In this document: positions 17,699-26,841 of the stretch, in pieces
Layout: each line of letters opens with the position of its first letter
Position numbering within the stretch: position 1 is the stretch's first letter
Assembly: GCF_004004555.2 (NCBI RefSeq)
Contig: NZ_SACP01000028.1
Span: 1-64,000 of the forward strand
Length of the DNA stretch: 64,000 bases
Origin: Methylobacterium oryzihabitans
GTDB taxonomy: Bacteria; Pseudomonadota; Alphaproteobacteria; Rhizobiales; Beijerinckiaceae
Direction: 5' to 3'
Position numbers and translations under genes: made by a program
Notes under the pieces: generated by a model
What the model saw: the letters and a program-made list of their open reading frames with translations, nothing else
Database searches by the model: none
What the model was told of the DNA's origin: nothing

Positions 17699-17735
17699 AG
17701 TAACCCGTGCCTCTTCTCCGGCCTCGGAGCCCCCC

Positions 17736-18575
<840 letters not shown>

Positions 18576-18643
18576 CCTCTGGTCCGCTTCATGGCCGGAT
18601 CAAGCTCTTCCCCTTCCCGGACGACTGGAGCGAAGCGGAAGGA

Positions 18644-18744
18644 GATCCGGGATCCAGCATGAGAAGTGCCGCGAAGCGGCTCGGTGTTTCGGCGCCGTCG
18701 TTACAGAGGGACGCTTCGCGACTCCTTGTGCTGGATCCCGGGTC
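18644..18744. repeat. Inverted repeat between livF and ruvC (family E)
   Basis: GATCCGGGATCCAGCA at 18644-18659 is matched by TGCTGGATCCCGGGTC at 18729-18744 in inverse orientation, with ACTGGAGCGAAGCGGAAGG just outside the left arm and smaller hairpins inside. It sits between convergent livF and ruvC and may end both transcripts. Confidence 0.6.
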
Positions 18745-18826
18745 GCATTCCGCTGACGCTGCATGCGCCCGGGAAAAGAGCCGAGATCTCGTTGCCGTTC
18801 GATCAAACGATCGGTGTTCCCCATTC

Positions 18827-19384
18827 TCACGCCCGTGCCATTGCCCGGGCGATCCGCGCTGCCCCCCGGCCCGAGGGGGCCGCGTGCGCCGCCACCCGTG
18901 CCCGGGCGGCGCGGTGGTTGGCGTGGGTGATCGCCACCGCGAGCGCGTCGGCGGCGTCGGCGCTCTCGGGATCGGCCTTGGGGAGCAGGAAGCGCACCAT
19001 CGCGCCGATCTGCGCCTTCTCGGCGTGGCCCGAGCCGACGACGGTCTTCTTCACGAGGTTGGCGGCGTACTCGGCCACCGGCAGGCCGCACAGGGCCGGC
19101 ACCAGCAGGGCGACGCCCCGGGCCTGCCCGAGCTTCAGGGTCGATTGCCCGTCCTTGTTGACGAAGGTCTCCTCCACCGCCGCCTCGTCCGGCCGCATCG
19201 CCTCGACCACCCGCATCAGCCCGTCGTGCAGGCAGCGCAGCCGCGTCGCGAGGTCGTCGCCGGATTCCGACGTGACGAGGCCGCACCCGACATAGGCGAG
19301 CCGTGTGCCGGTGACGCTGACGACGCCCCAGCCGGTGCGGCGCAGGCCCGGGTCGATGCCGAGGATTCGGACGGTGTCGGTCAT
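18827..19384 (-). CDS. ruvC: Holliday junction endodeoxyribonuclease RuvC
   Basis: A 185-residue RNase H-fold resolvase that cleaves Holliday junctions with RuvAB. The first catalytic Asp is D11 in ILGIDPGLRRTGWGVV, the Glu is in DEAAVEETFVNKD, and the last acidic pair lies in DPESADAADALAVAITH. The C-terminus has a basic Ala/Arg tail. Start ATG 19384 gives MTDTVRILGIDPG, as in the family; an ATG four codons earlier is possible. ruvA and ruvB are not adjacent in the window. Confidence 0.96.
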   Translation of the reverse strand: MTDTVRILGIDPGLRRTGWGVVSVTGTRLAYVGCGLVTSESGDDLATRLRCLHDGLMRVVEAMRPDEAAVEETFVNKDGQSTLKLGQARGVALLVPALCGLPVAEYAANLVKKTVVGSGHAEKAQIGAMVRFLLPKADPESADAADALAVAITHANHRAARARVAAHAAPSGRGAARIARAMARA

Positions 19385-19511
19385 GGGCGCGGGCATCCAC
19401 CGGTGGGCAAGGGGGCGGCGCGCCCCCGCGACGCGCCGTGACCGGTGCGCCGGAGCCGATCCTAGCATGCGGACCGGCCCGGGCGGTTAACGCCCCCCTG
19501 CCGGCGCCCGA

Positions 19512-20858
19512 TCAATGCGCCCCGCCGGTCTCCACGAACTTGAACAGAAAGACCGCCGCGATGATCCAGACGATCGGCTTCACGTCGCGGGCGCGGCCGG
19601 TGAGCAGCTTGAGCACCGCGTAGGTGATGAAGCCGAACGAGACGCCGGTGGCGATCGAGTAGGTGAACGGCATCAGGAGCGCGGTGACGCAGGCCGGGAT
19701 CACCTCGGTGATGTCGTCCCAGTCGAGGTCGACCAGTTCGCGCAGCATCAGGCAGGCGACGTAGAACAGGGCCGGCGCGGTGGCGTAGGGCTGGACCGAG
19801 CCGGCGAGCGGCGAGAAGAACAGGCAGGCGAGGAACAGCACGGCGACGGTGGCGGCGGTGAGCCCGGTGCGGCCGCCCTCCTCGACGCCCGACGCGCTCT
19901 CGAGATAGGCGGTGGTGCTCGACGTGCCGAGCAGCGAGCCGACGAAGATCGAGGACGAATCGGCCATCAGGGCCCGGTCGAGCCGCGCCATCTTGCCCTC
20001 CACGAGGAGCCCGGCCCGGTTGGCGACGCCCATCAGCGTGCCGGTGGCGTCGAACAGTTCGACGAGGAACAGCACCAGCACGACGTTGAGAAGGCCGGCC
20101 GAGAGCGCGCCCGACAGGTCGAGGGCGAACAGCGTCGGGGCGATCGAGGGCGGCAGCGACACCACGCCCTGGAAGCTGTTGCCGGCGACGAGGAAGCTCA
20201 GCACCGTGACGGTGAGGATGCTGCCGAGCAGCGCGCCCTTGACCTTGCGCACCGAGAGCGTCGCCACCATCAGGAAGCCGATCACGGCGAGCACGGTGCT
20301 CGGCTTGTGCAGGTCGCCGAGGGTCACGAAGGTCGCCGGGCTCGCCGCGACGACGCCCGCGTTCTTGAGCGCGATGATCGCCAGGAACAGCCCGATGCCG
20401 GCCGTGATCGCGATGCGCATCGAGCGCGGGATGCCCTCGACGATGATCCGGCGCAGGCCGGTCAGGGTCACGATCAGGAAGCAGATGCCGGAGATGAACA
20501 CGGCGCCGAGCGCCGCCTGCCAGGTGAAGCCCATCTGGAGCACCACCACGTAGGCGAAATAGGCGTTGAGCCCCATGCCGGGCGCCAGCGCGATCGGGTA
20601 GTTGGCCCAGAACGCCATCACCAGCGAGCCGATCGCCGCGACGAGGCAGGTGGCGACGAACACCGCCCCCTTGGGCATCCCGGCATCGGCCAGGATGTTG
20701 GGGTTGATGAACACGATGTAGGCCATCGTCAGAAAGGTGGTCAGGCCGGCCAGCAGTTCGGTGCGTACCGTGGTGCCGTGCGCCTTCAGCGCGAAGGTGC
20801 GCTCCAGCCAGCCCCCGACACCGCTCCCGCCGGCCGGGACGTCGCGCTTCATGTCCAT
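19512..20858 (-). CDS. NCS2 family purine (hypoxanthine/guanine/adenine) permease
   Basis: A 448-residue membrane transporter of the AzgA/PbuG branch: WLERTFALKAHGTTVRTELL at the start, LAGLTTFLTMAYIVFINP, the ALAPGMGLNAYFAYVV motif, and LGTSSTTAYLESASGVEEGG, which are hallmarks of this branch. It should import purine bases with protons. ATG 20858 is preceded by GAGGAGG. It is a single-gene unit divergent from the DUF6460-like gene. Which purine it prefers cannot be read from the sequence. Confidence 0.93.
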   Translation of the reverse strand: MDMKRDVPAGGSGVGGWLERTFALKAHGTTVRTELLAGLTTFLTMAYIVFINPNILADAGMPKGAVFVATCLVAAIGSLVMAFWANYPIALAPGMGLNAYFAYVVVLQMGFTWQAALGAVFISGICFLIVTLTGLRRIIVEGIPRSMRIAITAGIGLFLAIIALKNAGVVAASPATFVTLGDLHKPSTVLAVIGFLMVATLSVRKVKGALLGSILTVTVLSFLVAGNSFQGVVSLPPSIAPTLFALDLSGALSAGLLNVVLVLFLVELFDATGTLMGVANRAGLLVEGKMARLDRALMADSSSIFVGSLLGTSSTTAYLESASGVEEGGRTGLTAATVAVLFLACLFFSPLAGSVQPYATAPALFYVACLMLRELVDLDWDDITEVIPACVTALLMPFTYSIATGVSFGFITYAVLKLLTGRARDVKPIVWIIAAVFLFKFVETGGAH

Positions 20859-21075
20859 CACCGCCTCCTCGCCGCGTCGCGGCCGGTTCGCCCTCGCGAT
20901 CCTGGGAGCAGGATCCGTTCCACTCAAGCTCGGGCACCGCTTGACTCGCCGCCGCGGCCCGGCCGACCCTGGCGGCGGCTCTTCCGCGGCGGCACCGGCA
21001 TCGCCATCTCGGGGGCGGTCCGCCGCCGCGGTTCGGGCGGCGGGACGCGCCAGACCACGAGCCCCAAGAGGCATC

Positions 21076-21429
21076 ATGTCCGACTTCCGGTTCCGCCCGC
21101 CTCCCGGCGGCCCGCACGATCCCCGCGGCGCCTATCCGCCCGACGAGACCGGCCCGCACCGGGCCGGGAGCGGGCTGCGCCGGTTCCTCGGCGGCTCGCC
21201 GGGCGCGGTGCTGGTGAAGCTGATCTTCCTGTCGCTGCTCGTCGGCGCCGGCATGGCGATGATCGGGGTCACGCCCGGCCTGCTGTTCGCCCAGGCCTAT
21301 CAGACCGTTCGGGCGATCGCCGATCTCGGCCTCGAGACCTTCCACGATGCCGGCCGCTGGCTCCTCGCCGGAGCGGTGATCGTGGTGCCGCTCTGGCTGC
21401 TGTCGCGCCTGTTCGCCAACGGCCGCTGA
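21076..21429 (+). CDS. Small two-helix membrane protein (DUF6460-like)
   Basis: A 117-residue protein with a Pro-rich soluble N-terminus of about 35 residues, then two hydrophobic segments (VLVKLIFLSLLVGAGMAMIG and LLAGAVIVVPLWLLSRLF). The architecture matches small integrase-independent alphaproteobacterial proteins annotated as DUF6460. Function unknown. ATG 21076 follows AAGAGG. It lies five bases before the MATE gene and is probably co-transcribed. Confidence 0.75.
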   Translation: MSDFRFRPPPGGPHDPRGAYPPDETGPHRAGSGLRRFLGGSPGAVLVKLIFLSLLVGAGMAMIGVTPGLLFAQAYQTVRAIADLGLETFHDAGRWLLAGAVIVVPLWLLSRLFANGR

Positions 21430-21434
21430 CGCCC

Positions 21435-22799
21435 ATGACGGCACACGCCCCGGGCCGGCCGGCGGTCGGCAACCGCCGCATGCTGGCGCTCGCCCTCCCG
21501 ATGACGCTCGCCAACGTGACGACGCCGCTGCTCGGCATCGTCGGGGCGGCGGTGATCGGGCGGCTCGGCGACGCGGCCCTGCTCGGCGCGCTCGCGCTCG
21601 GGGCGGTGATCTTCGACTACCTGTTCTGGACCTTCGGGGCGCTGCGCATGGCGACCGCCGGGCTCACCGCCCAGGCGGCCGGGGCCGGCGACGCGGCGGA
21701 GATCGACCGGGCGCTCGCCCGGGCGCTGGCAGTGGCGCTCCTCGTCGGCGCCGCGATGATCCTGCTCCAGGGCCCGCTCGGCGCCGGCGCCTTCGCGCTG
21801 GCCGGGGCGAGCCCGGCGGTGACGGCGGCCTTGTCGGACTATTTCGGCATCCGCATCTTCGCCGCGCCGTTCACCCTCGCCGGCTACGCGATCCTCGGCT
21901 CGACCCTCGGGCGCGGGCGCACCGACCTCGGGCTGGCGCTCCAGGTCGCGGTCAACCTCGTCAACATCGCGCTCACCCTCGCCTTCGTGCTCGGCGCCGG
22001 CCTCGGCGTCCGCGGGGCGGCGCTCGCCACGGTGCTGGCCGAGGCGGTGGGCGTCGGCCTCGGCCTCCTCGTCCTGCGCCGGCTCGGCGCCCGGCCGTGG
22101 CGGGTGCCGCTCGCCGAGATCGCCGAGCGCACCGGCCTGGCCCGGATGCTGGCGGTCAACGGCGACGTGATGATCCGCACGATCGCGATCATCACCGCCT
22201 TCGGGCTGTTCTCGGCGCTCGGCGCCCGCACCGGCGACGTCGCGCTCGCCGCCAACGCGGTGCTGCAGAACCTCTTCCTGATCGGCAGCTTCTTCCTCGA
22301 CGGCTTCGCCACCGCCGCCGAGGTTCTGTGCGGGCGGGCCATCGGCGCCCGCGACGAGGCGGGGTTCCGCCGCGCCGCCCGGCTGTCCCTCGGCTGGTGC
22401 CTCGGCTTCGGCCTCGCCGTCTCGGCGCTGTTCCTCGCCGTCGGCGGCGGGTTCGTCGACGCGGTGACGACGAGCCCGGAGGTGCGCGCCTTCGCCCGCG
22501 ACTACCTGCCCTTCGCCGCGCTCACGCCCCTCGTCGCCGCCGCGGCCTTCGCGTATGACGGGGTCTATATCGGGGCGACCTGGACCCGGCCGATGCGCAA
22601 CCTGATGCTGGCGGCGCTCGCCGCCTATCTCGTGCTGCTGCTGCTCACCCGCGGCCTCGGCAATGCCGGGCTGTGGTGGGCGATCCTCGGCTTCCTCGCC
22701 GCGCGCAGCCTCGGCCAGGCGCTGCTCTATCCCCGCCTCGTCCGCCGTGCCTTCCCGGGCCCGCGGCCGGCGGCGCTCGCGGAGGCGACCGGATGCTGA
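21435..22799 (+). CDS. MATE family efflux transporter (DinF-type)
   Basis: A 454-residue polytopic transporter with twelve membrane segments and two internally similar halves, starting RRMLALALPMTLANVTTPLLG, followed by GRLGDAALLGALALGA. The DinF/NorM-like MATE family exports cationic or organic compounds using Na+ or H+. ATG 21435 lies five bases after the previous stop; the frame remains open far upstream, but that part is antisense to the purine permease. The 3' end overlaps the GFA gene by seven bases. Confidence 0.93.
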   Translation: MTAHAPGRPAVGNRRMLALALPMTLANVTTPLLGIVGAAVIGRLGDAALLGALALGAVIFDYLFWTFGALRMATAGLTAQAAGAGDAAEIDRALARALAVALLVGAAMILLQGPLGAGAFALAGASPAVTAALSDYFGIRIFAAPFTLAGYAILGSTLGRGRTDLGLALQVAVNLVNIALTLAFVLGAGLGVRGAALATVLAEAVGVGLGLLVLRRLGARPWRVPLAEIAERTGLARMLAVNGDVMIRTIAIITAFGLFSALGARTGDVALAANAVLQNLFLIGSFFLDGFATAAEVLCGRAIGARDEAGFRRAARLSLGWCLGFGLAVSALFLAVGGGFVDAVTTSPEVRAFARDYLPFAALTPLVAAAAFAYDGVYIGATWTRPMRNLMLAALAAYLVLLLLTRGLGNAGLWWAILGFLAARSLGQALLYPRLVRRAFPGPRPAALAEATGC

Positions 22800-23191
22800 C
22801 CGGCGGATGCGCCTGCGGCGCCGTGCGCTACGAGGCCCACGGCACCCCCTGGCACGAGACCCTGTGCCACTGCCCGACCTGCCGGCGCGTCGCCGGGGCG
22901 CCGGCGGTGGCGTGGTTCACGGTGCGCCGCGCCGACCTGCGCCTCGTCGCGGGCACGCCGAAGGTTTTTCGGTCGAGCCCCGGCGTCGTCCGGGGCTTCT
23001 GCGGCGCGTGCGGCACGCCGCTGACCTATGCCCGCGACGACCTGCCCGACGAGGTCGACGTCACCACCGCCAGCCTCGACGACCCGGCGGCGCTGCCGCC
23101 CCGCGACCAGACCCAACTCGCTCATCGCATCCCCTGGATGGCGCCGCTGCCGGGATTGCCGGGTTTCGCCGGAGGGCGGGACGGGTCCTGA
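22793..23191 (+). CDS. GFA family zinc-binding protein (CENP-V/GFA domain)
   Basis: A 132-residue protein with the zinc-ligand cysteines in order: GGCACGAVRY (C6, C8), CHCPTCRRVAG (C25, C27, C30) and GFCGACGTPL. The fold is that of glutathione-dependent formaldehyde-activating enzyme (Gfa). Formaldehyde handling would suit a methylotroph, but most GFA-domain proteins are not true Gfa and their substrate is unknown. The ATG overlaps the MATE stop by seven bases, so it is translationally coupled. Confidence 0.9.
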   Translation: MLTGGCACGAVRYEAHGTPWHETLCHCPTCRRVAGAPAVAWFTVRRADLRLVAGTPKVFRSSPGVVRGFCGACGTPLTYARDDLPDEVDVTTASLDDPAALPPRDQTQLAHRIPWMAPLPGLPGFAGGRDGS

Positions 23192-23195
23192 AGGC

Positions 23196-24278
23196 TCACG
23201 CCGCCTTCGCCAGTTCCGCCGCGTCGCGCCCGACCACCGCCGCGAGGTCGGTCACGCCCTCGCGCTGCATGTGGGCGAGAAGCCCGCGCTTGATCGTGCC
23301 GACGAGGCCCGGGCCGGCATAAACCAGGGCCGAGTAGAGCTGGACCAGCCGCGCTCCGGCCCGCAGCTTGGCCCAGGCGGCGTCGGCCGAATCGACCCCG
23401 CCGACGCCGACCAGCGGCAGGTCGGGGCCGACCCGCAAGAAGGTCTCGGCGAGGAGCCGGGTCGAGGGGCCGAACAGCGGCCGGCCGGACAGGCCGCCGG
23501 CCTCGCGGGCGGTCGCGGTCTCGGTCAGGCTCGCCGGCCGCGCCACGGTGGTGTTCGACACCACCAGCCCGTCGAGGCCGCGGCGCTTGGCGGTCGCCGT
23601 CATCGCGTCGAGGGCGTCGAGGCCGATATCGGGGGCGATCTTGAGCAGGATCGCGGCCGGGCGCGGAGCGCCGGCGCCGTCGCGGGCCTCGACCACCCGG
23701 GCGAGCAGGTCGTCGAGGAACGCCTCGCCCTGGAGGTCGCGCAGGCCCGGGGTGTTGGGCGACGACACGTTGACGGTGATGACATCGACGAGGCCGGCGA
23801 GAGCCCGGGTGCAGGCGACGTAGTCGGCCAGCCGGTCGGACGAATCCTTGTTGGCGCCGATGTTGACGCCGACGATCCCGGGCCGCCCGCGGCGGGCCTC
23901 CAGGCGGGCGCGGACGGCGTCGAGCCCGGCGCTGTTGAGCCCGAAGCGGTTGATGACCGCGCCGTCGGCGGGCAGGCGGAAGACCCGCGGGCGCGGGTTG
24001 CCGGGCTGGGGCCGCGGCACCACGCCGCCGACCTCGACGAAGCCGAAGCCGAGGGACAGGAGCGCGTCGGGCACCTCGGCGCCCTTGTCGAAGCCGGCGG
24101 CGAGCCCGACCGGGTTGGGGAAGCGCCGCCCCAGCACCGTCACGGCGAGGCGCGGGTCGTCGGCGGGCGGCGCGCGGCGCGGCAGCAGCGACAGCGCCCG
24201 GATCGTCAGCCCGTGGGCGGTCTCGGCGTCGAGGGCGTGCAGGAGCGGGCGGGCGAGGGGAAACAGGGTCGGCAGCAC
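23196..24278 (-). CDS. pyrD: Dihydroorotate dehydrogenase (quinone), class 2
   Basis: A 360-residue FMN enzyme that oxidises dihydroorotate to orotate with quinone, at the inner membrane face. N-terminal helices (LFPLARPLLHALDAETAHGL) are the membrane/quinone-binding part of class 2. FMN and substrate motifs include NPVGLAAGFDKGAE, RFGLNSAGLD, NIGANKDS and NVSSPNTPGLRDLQG, whose Ser is the class 2 catalytic base. GTG start at 24278. The gene starts four bases after the DUF952 gene ends, indicating an operon. Confidence 0.96.
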   Translation of the reverse strand: MLPTLFPLARPLLHALDAETAHGLTIRALSLLPRRAPPADDPRLAVTVLGRRFPNPVGLAAGFDKGAEVPDALLSLGFGFVEVGGVVPRPQPGNPRPRVFRLPADGAVINRFGLNSAGLDAVRARLEARRGRPGIVGVNIGANKDSSDRLADYVACTRALAGLVDVITVNVSSPNTPGLRDLQGEAFLDDLLARVVEARDGAGAPRPAAILLKIAPDIGLDALDAMTATAKRRGLDGLVVSNTTVARPASLTETATAREAGGLSGRPLFGPSTRLLAETFLRVGPDLPLVGVGGVDSADAAWAKLRAGARLVQLYSALVYAGPGLVGTIKRGLLAHMQREGVTDLAAVVGRDAAELAKAA

Positions 24279-24281
24279 GGC

Positions 24282-24629
24282 TCAGCCCTCGAAACCGGAC
24301 GGGAAGACGTGGGCGCCGTCCGGCCCCAGGGGCAGGGGTACCGTGCCGCGCACCGCCGCGAGATCGAGGGGCGCGTAGAGGTGGGGAAACAGCGCGCCGC
24401 CGCGGGACGGCTCCCAGCGCAGGGCGGCACCCAGCGCCCCGGCCTCGACCGCGACGAGCACGAGGTCGCCCTGGCCGGCGAAGTGCCTGCCCGCGGTCTC
24501 CCGCGCCTGGGCGGCGGTCGAGAAATGGATGTAGCCGTCGGTGCGGTCGACCGGCGCGCCGTCGAAGCGTCCGGCGGCCTCGGCCTCGCGCCACAGGCCG
24601 GCGGGGCAGATCTTGTAGATGAGCGTCAC
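24282..24629 (-). CDS. DUF952 family protein
   Basis: A 115-residue protein with the DUF952 pattern: IYKICPAGLWREAEAAGRF, DGYIHFSTAAQARETAGRHF, LVLVAVEAGALGAALRWE and GALFPHLYAPLDLAAV near the end. DUF952 proteins are small ADP-ribosyl-transferase-like folds by structure prediction in the literature; activity is not established. The start is GTG 24629. It precedes pyrD by three bases, a pairing common in alphaproteobacteria. Confidence 0.88.
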   Translation of the reverse strand: MTLIYKICPAGLWREAEAAGRFDGAPVDRTDGYIHFSTAAQARETAGRHFAGQGDLVLVAVEAGALGAALRWEPSRGGALFPHLYAPLDLAAVRGTVPLPLGPDGAHVFPSGFEG

Positions 24630-24786
24630 GCGGCCCTCCGCCCTCGGGTTGCCGGCCGGCAATAGCCGGGCGGTGGCCGGGCCGCAACGCGCCCGCCGGC
24701 CGGCGCGGCACCATTGCGGGGCCGTGAGCGTTCTCTCCGCGGTGTCCAGCGCGGGGAGGGCGGTCGGCGTGTCGGAAGCCTCTTCC

Positions 24787-25404
24787 ATGCTCTCCCGGGA
24801 CCGGCTCACCCACGACCGGATCTGGGCGGCGATCGACGGCCTCGCCCGCCGCCACGGGCTCAGCCCGTCCGCCCTCGCACGGCGGGCCGGGCTCGATGCG
24901 ACGAGCTTCAACCGCTCGAAGCGCGTCGGCCCGGACGGGCGCCGGCGCTGGCCCTCGACCGAGTCGATCGCGAAGGTCCTCGACGCCACCGGCACCGATC
25001 TGACGACGTTCCTGACGCTGCCGCTCCCCGACGCGACGCCGGATGCGATGCCGCGGATCACCACCGCCTGGGCCGGCGCCCTCGGCCCGGCGGACCTGCC
25101 GGAGGCCCCCGGCGAGGACTTCGCGTTCCCGGGGCCCGACGCCGACCGCTGCTTCGCCGTCGCGGCGGAGGGCGACGCCCTCGCCCCGGCCTACCGCGAC
25201 GGCGACCTCCTGGTCGTCAGCGCGACCGAACCGGTGCGCCCCGGCGACCGCGTCGTCCTGCACCTCGCCGACGGCGGCTGGGCGGCGGGCGAACTGGCGC
25301 AGCGGAGCGCACGATCGACCTATCTCGCCGGAACCGAACCCCGCCGGGTGGCGAACGCGGACCTCGCCTGGATCGCCCGGGTGCTGTGGGTCCGCCTCTG
25401 CTGA
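24787..25404 (+). CDS. HTH regulator with degenerate S24 (LexA/CI-like) domain
   Basis: A 205-residue protein. Residues about 5-70 are a lambda-repressor-type HTH (HDRIWAAIDGLARRHGLSPS, then RRAGLDATSFNRSKR and STESIAKVLDATG). The C-terminal half has the S24 beta fold: AEGDALAPAYRDGDLLVVS, GDRVVLHLADGGWAAGEL. In active members the first motif is G-D-S-M and a Lys is near the second; here the nucleophile is Ala and the Lys is Gly, so autocleavage is not expected. ATG 24787 chosen to match the HTH start; GTG 24769 is possible. Divergent from DUF952-pyrD. Confidence 0.85.
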   Translation: MLSRDRLTHDRIWAAIDGLARRHGLSPSALARRAGLDATSFNRSKRVGPDGRRRWPSTESIAKVLDATGTDLTTFLTLPLPDATPDAMPRITTAWAGALGPADLPEAPGEDFAFPGPDADRCFAVAAEGDALAPAYRDGDLLVVSATEPVRPGDRVVLHLADGGWAAGELAQRSARSTYLAGTEPRRVANADLAWIARVLWVRLC

Positions 25405-25414
25405 GGGCGCCGGT

Positions 25415-26104
25415 TCAGGGGGTCGGGCAGGCCGGGTCGGCCGGGCGGGGGGCGCGGGCGAAGTCGAGCACCGCCGCCGTGTAGGTCTCGACCACCTCCG
25501 AGAACGGCTCGCGGGCGGCGGTGAACAGCACCGCGCGGTGGCGCAGCCAGTGCCCGGGGATCGCCTGCTCGCCGCAGGCGGCGGGGGGCGGCGCGGCCTG
25601 CTCCCAGTCGTCGGGCAGCGGCTGCCACAGCAGGTCCGCCGCGACCGTCTGGCGCGTCGGGCCGAGCGGCTGCACCGCGCGGCCGAACGGCGTGTCGGTG
25701 GTGTCCAGCAGGCGGTTCATCTCGGGCGTCAGCCGCGCCGGCACGTACCAGTTGTCGGCCTCCGACAGGACGCGGTCGCCGCAGGCGAGGCGCACCCGGC
25801 GGTAGCGCAGCGGCTCGTCCGGGCCGACCCCGAGCCGCTGGCGCGTCGCCGCCTCGGCCGGCTTCTCGGCCCCGGGCACGAGGCCGGCCGAGAGCCGGGC
25901 CGGCGCGGCCGCCATGCCGTGGCCGCCGCACCAGCCCTCCAGCGTTGCGGTGGCGCTGCGGCTCGCCAGCAGGCGGGCGTTCAGCGTCTGCATCACCGCC
26001 GTCAGCTCGACCCGGCCGAGATAGGTCGCGGGCCAGCGCGGCGCCTCGGCCGCGGCGGGCGCGGCGAGCAGGATCAGCGGCAGGACGAGGAGCGATCGGC
26101 GCAC
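25415..26104 (-). CDS. Secreted protein, possible chorismate-lyase/UTRA-like fold
   Basis: A 229-residue protein with an N-terminal signal peptide (RRSLLVLPLILLAAPAAAEA). The central segment has RYRRVRLACGDRVLSEADNW followed by YVPARLTPEMNRLLDTTDTP, a pattern reminiscent of chorismate-lyase/UTRA-like domains (strand, hairpin, Arg-rich pocket), but catalytic residues of UbiC cannot be assigned. GTG 26104 is chosen because GGGAG lies nine bases upstream and it places the signal peptide at the N-terminus. It converges with the S24 regulator. Confidence 0.65.
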   Translation of the reverse strand: MRRSLLVLPLILLAAPAAAEAPRWPATYLGRVELTAVMQTLNARLLASRSATATLEGWCGGHGMAAAPARLSAGLVPGAEKPAEAATRQRLGVGPDEPLRYRRVRLACGDRVLSEADNWYVPARLTPEMNRLLDTTDTPFGRAVQPLGPTRQTVAADLLWQPLPDDWEQAAPPPAACGEQAIPGHWLRHRAVLFTAAREPFSEVVETYTAAVLDFARAPRPADPACPTP

Positions 26105-26262
26105 GGGTCTTCTCCCTGGGAGGCCCTCTGCTTCGCGCATCGGTGCGACGCTGGGAAGGGGGCCGGCCTTCCGCAAGGGCTGGCGCTTCGCGCCGGCGCC
26201 GCTATGAAGGCGGCGCCCCGCCGGGGGCATCCTGTGACGGACGCTTGCACAAGGGGGACGCG

Positions 26263-26817
26263 ATGTCGGGCGGGCACGGTGCGGTCGATTCATCCAACAA
26301 GAAGGTGGCCCTGCTGATCTCGGTGCTGGCGCTGTTCCTCGCGCTGGGCGAGACCCTGGCCAAGAGCGCGCAGACCGACGCCCTCGGCGCCAACGTCGAG
26401 GCCTCCAACGTGTGGGCGTATTTCCAGGCCCGCACCATCCGCAGCACCGTCCTCAAGACCGCCGGCGAGGAGCTGACCCTGGCGAGCCAGGGCGTCCCCT
26501 CCGACGCGGTGCGCAAGCAGCTCGACGACTGGGCGAAGACGATGGCGCGGTGGGAGTCCGACCCGGCGACCGGCGAGGGCCGCAAGGAACTCGCCGCCAA
26601 GGCCAAGGCGGCCGAGGAGAAGCGCGACCTCGCGCTGGCGCGCTACCACCATTACGAGATCGCCTCCGCGGCGTTCCAGATCGGCATCGTGCTGGCCTCG
26701 GCGCAGGTCATCACCGGCATCGTCGCCCTCGCCTTCGCGGGCGGCGCGCTGGGCATCGCCGGGATCGCGATGGTGGCGATCGGCCTGTTCGCGCCCCACG
26801 CCGTCCATCTGATCTGA
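26263..26817 (+). CDS. DUF4337 family membrane protein
   Basis: A 184-residue protein: an N-terminal membrane helix (KVALLISVLALFLALGETLAK), a soluble helical part with ASNVWAYFQARTIRSTVLKT characteristic of DUF4337, and two C-terminal hydrophobic helices. Function unknown. AAGGGGGA precedes ATG 26263. Confidence 0.88.
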   Translation: MSGGHGAVDSSNKKVALLISVLALFLALGETLAKSAQTDALGANVEASNVWAYFQARTIRSTVLKTAGEELTLASQGVPSDAVRKQLDDWAKTMARWESDPATGEGRKELAAKAKAAEEKRDLALARYHHYEIASAAFQIGIVLASAQVITGIVALAFAGGALGIAGIAMVAIGLFAPHAVHLI

Positions 26818-26841
26818 GGCAGGACCGGGAGCGGGCTCTGC

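Noticed and set aside
19515..21434. Upstream extension of the MATE gene to a 1094-residue protein
   Set aside because: The first 640 residues are antisense to the purine permease; the transporter start at 21435 is natural.
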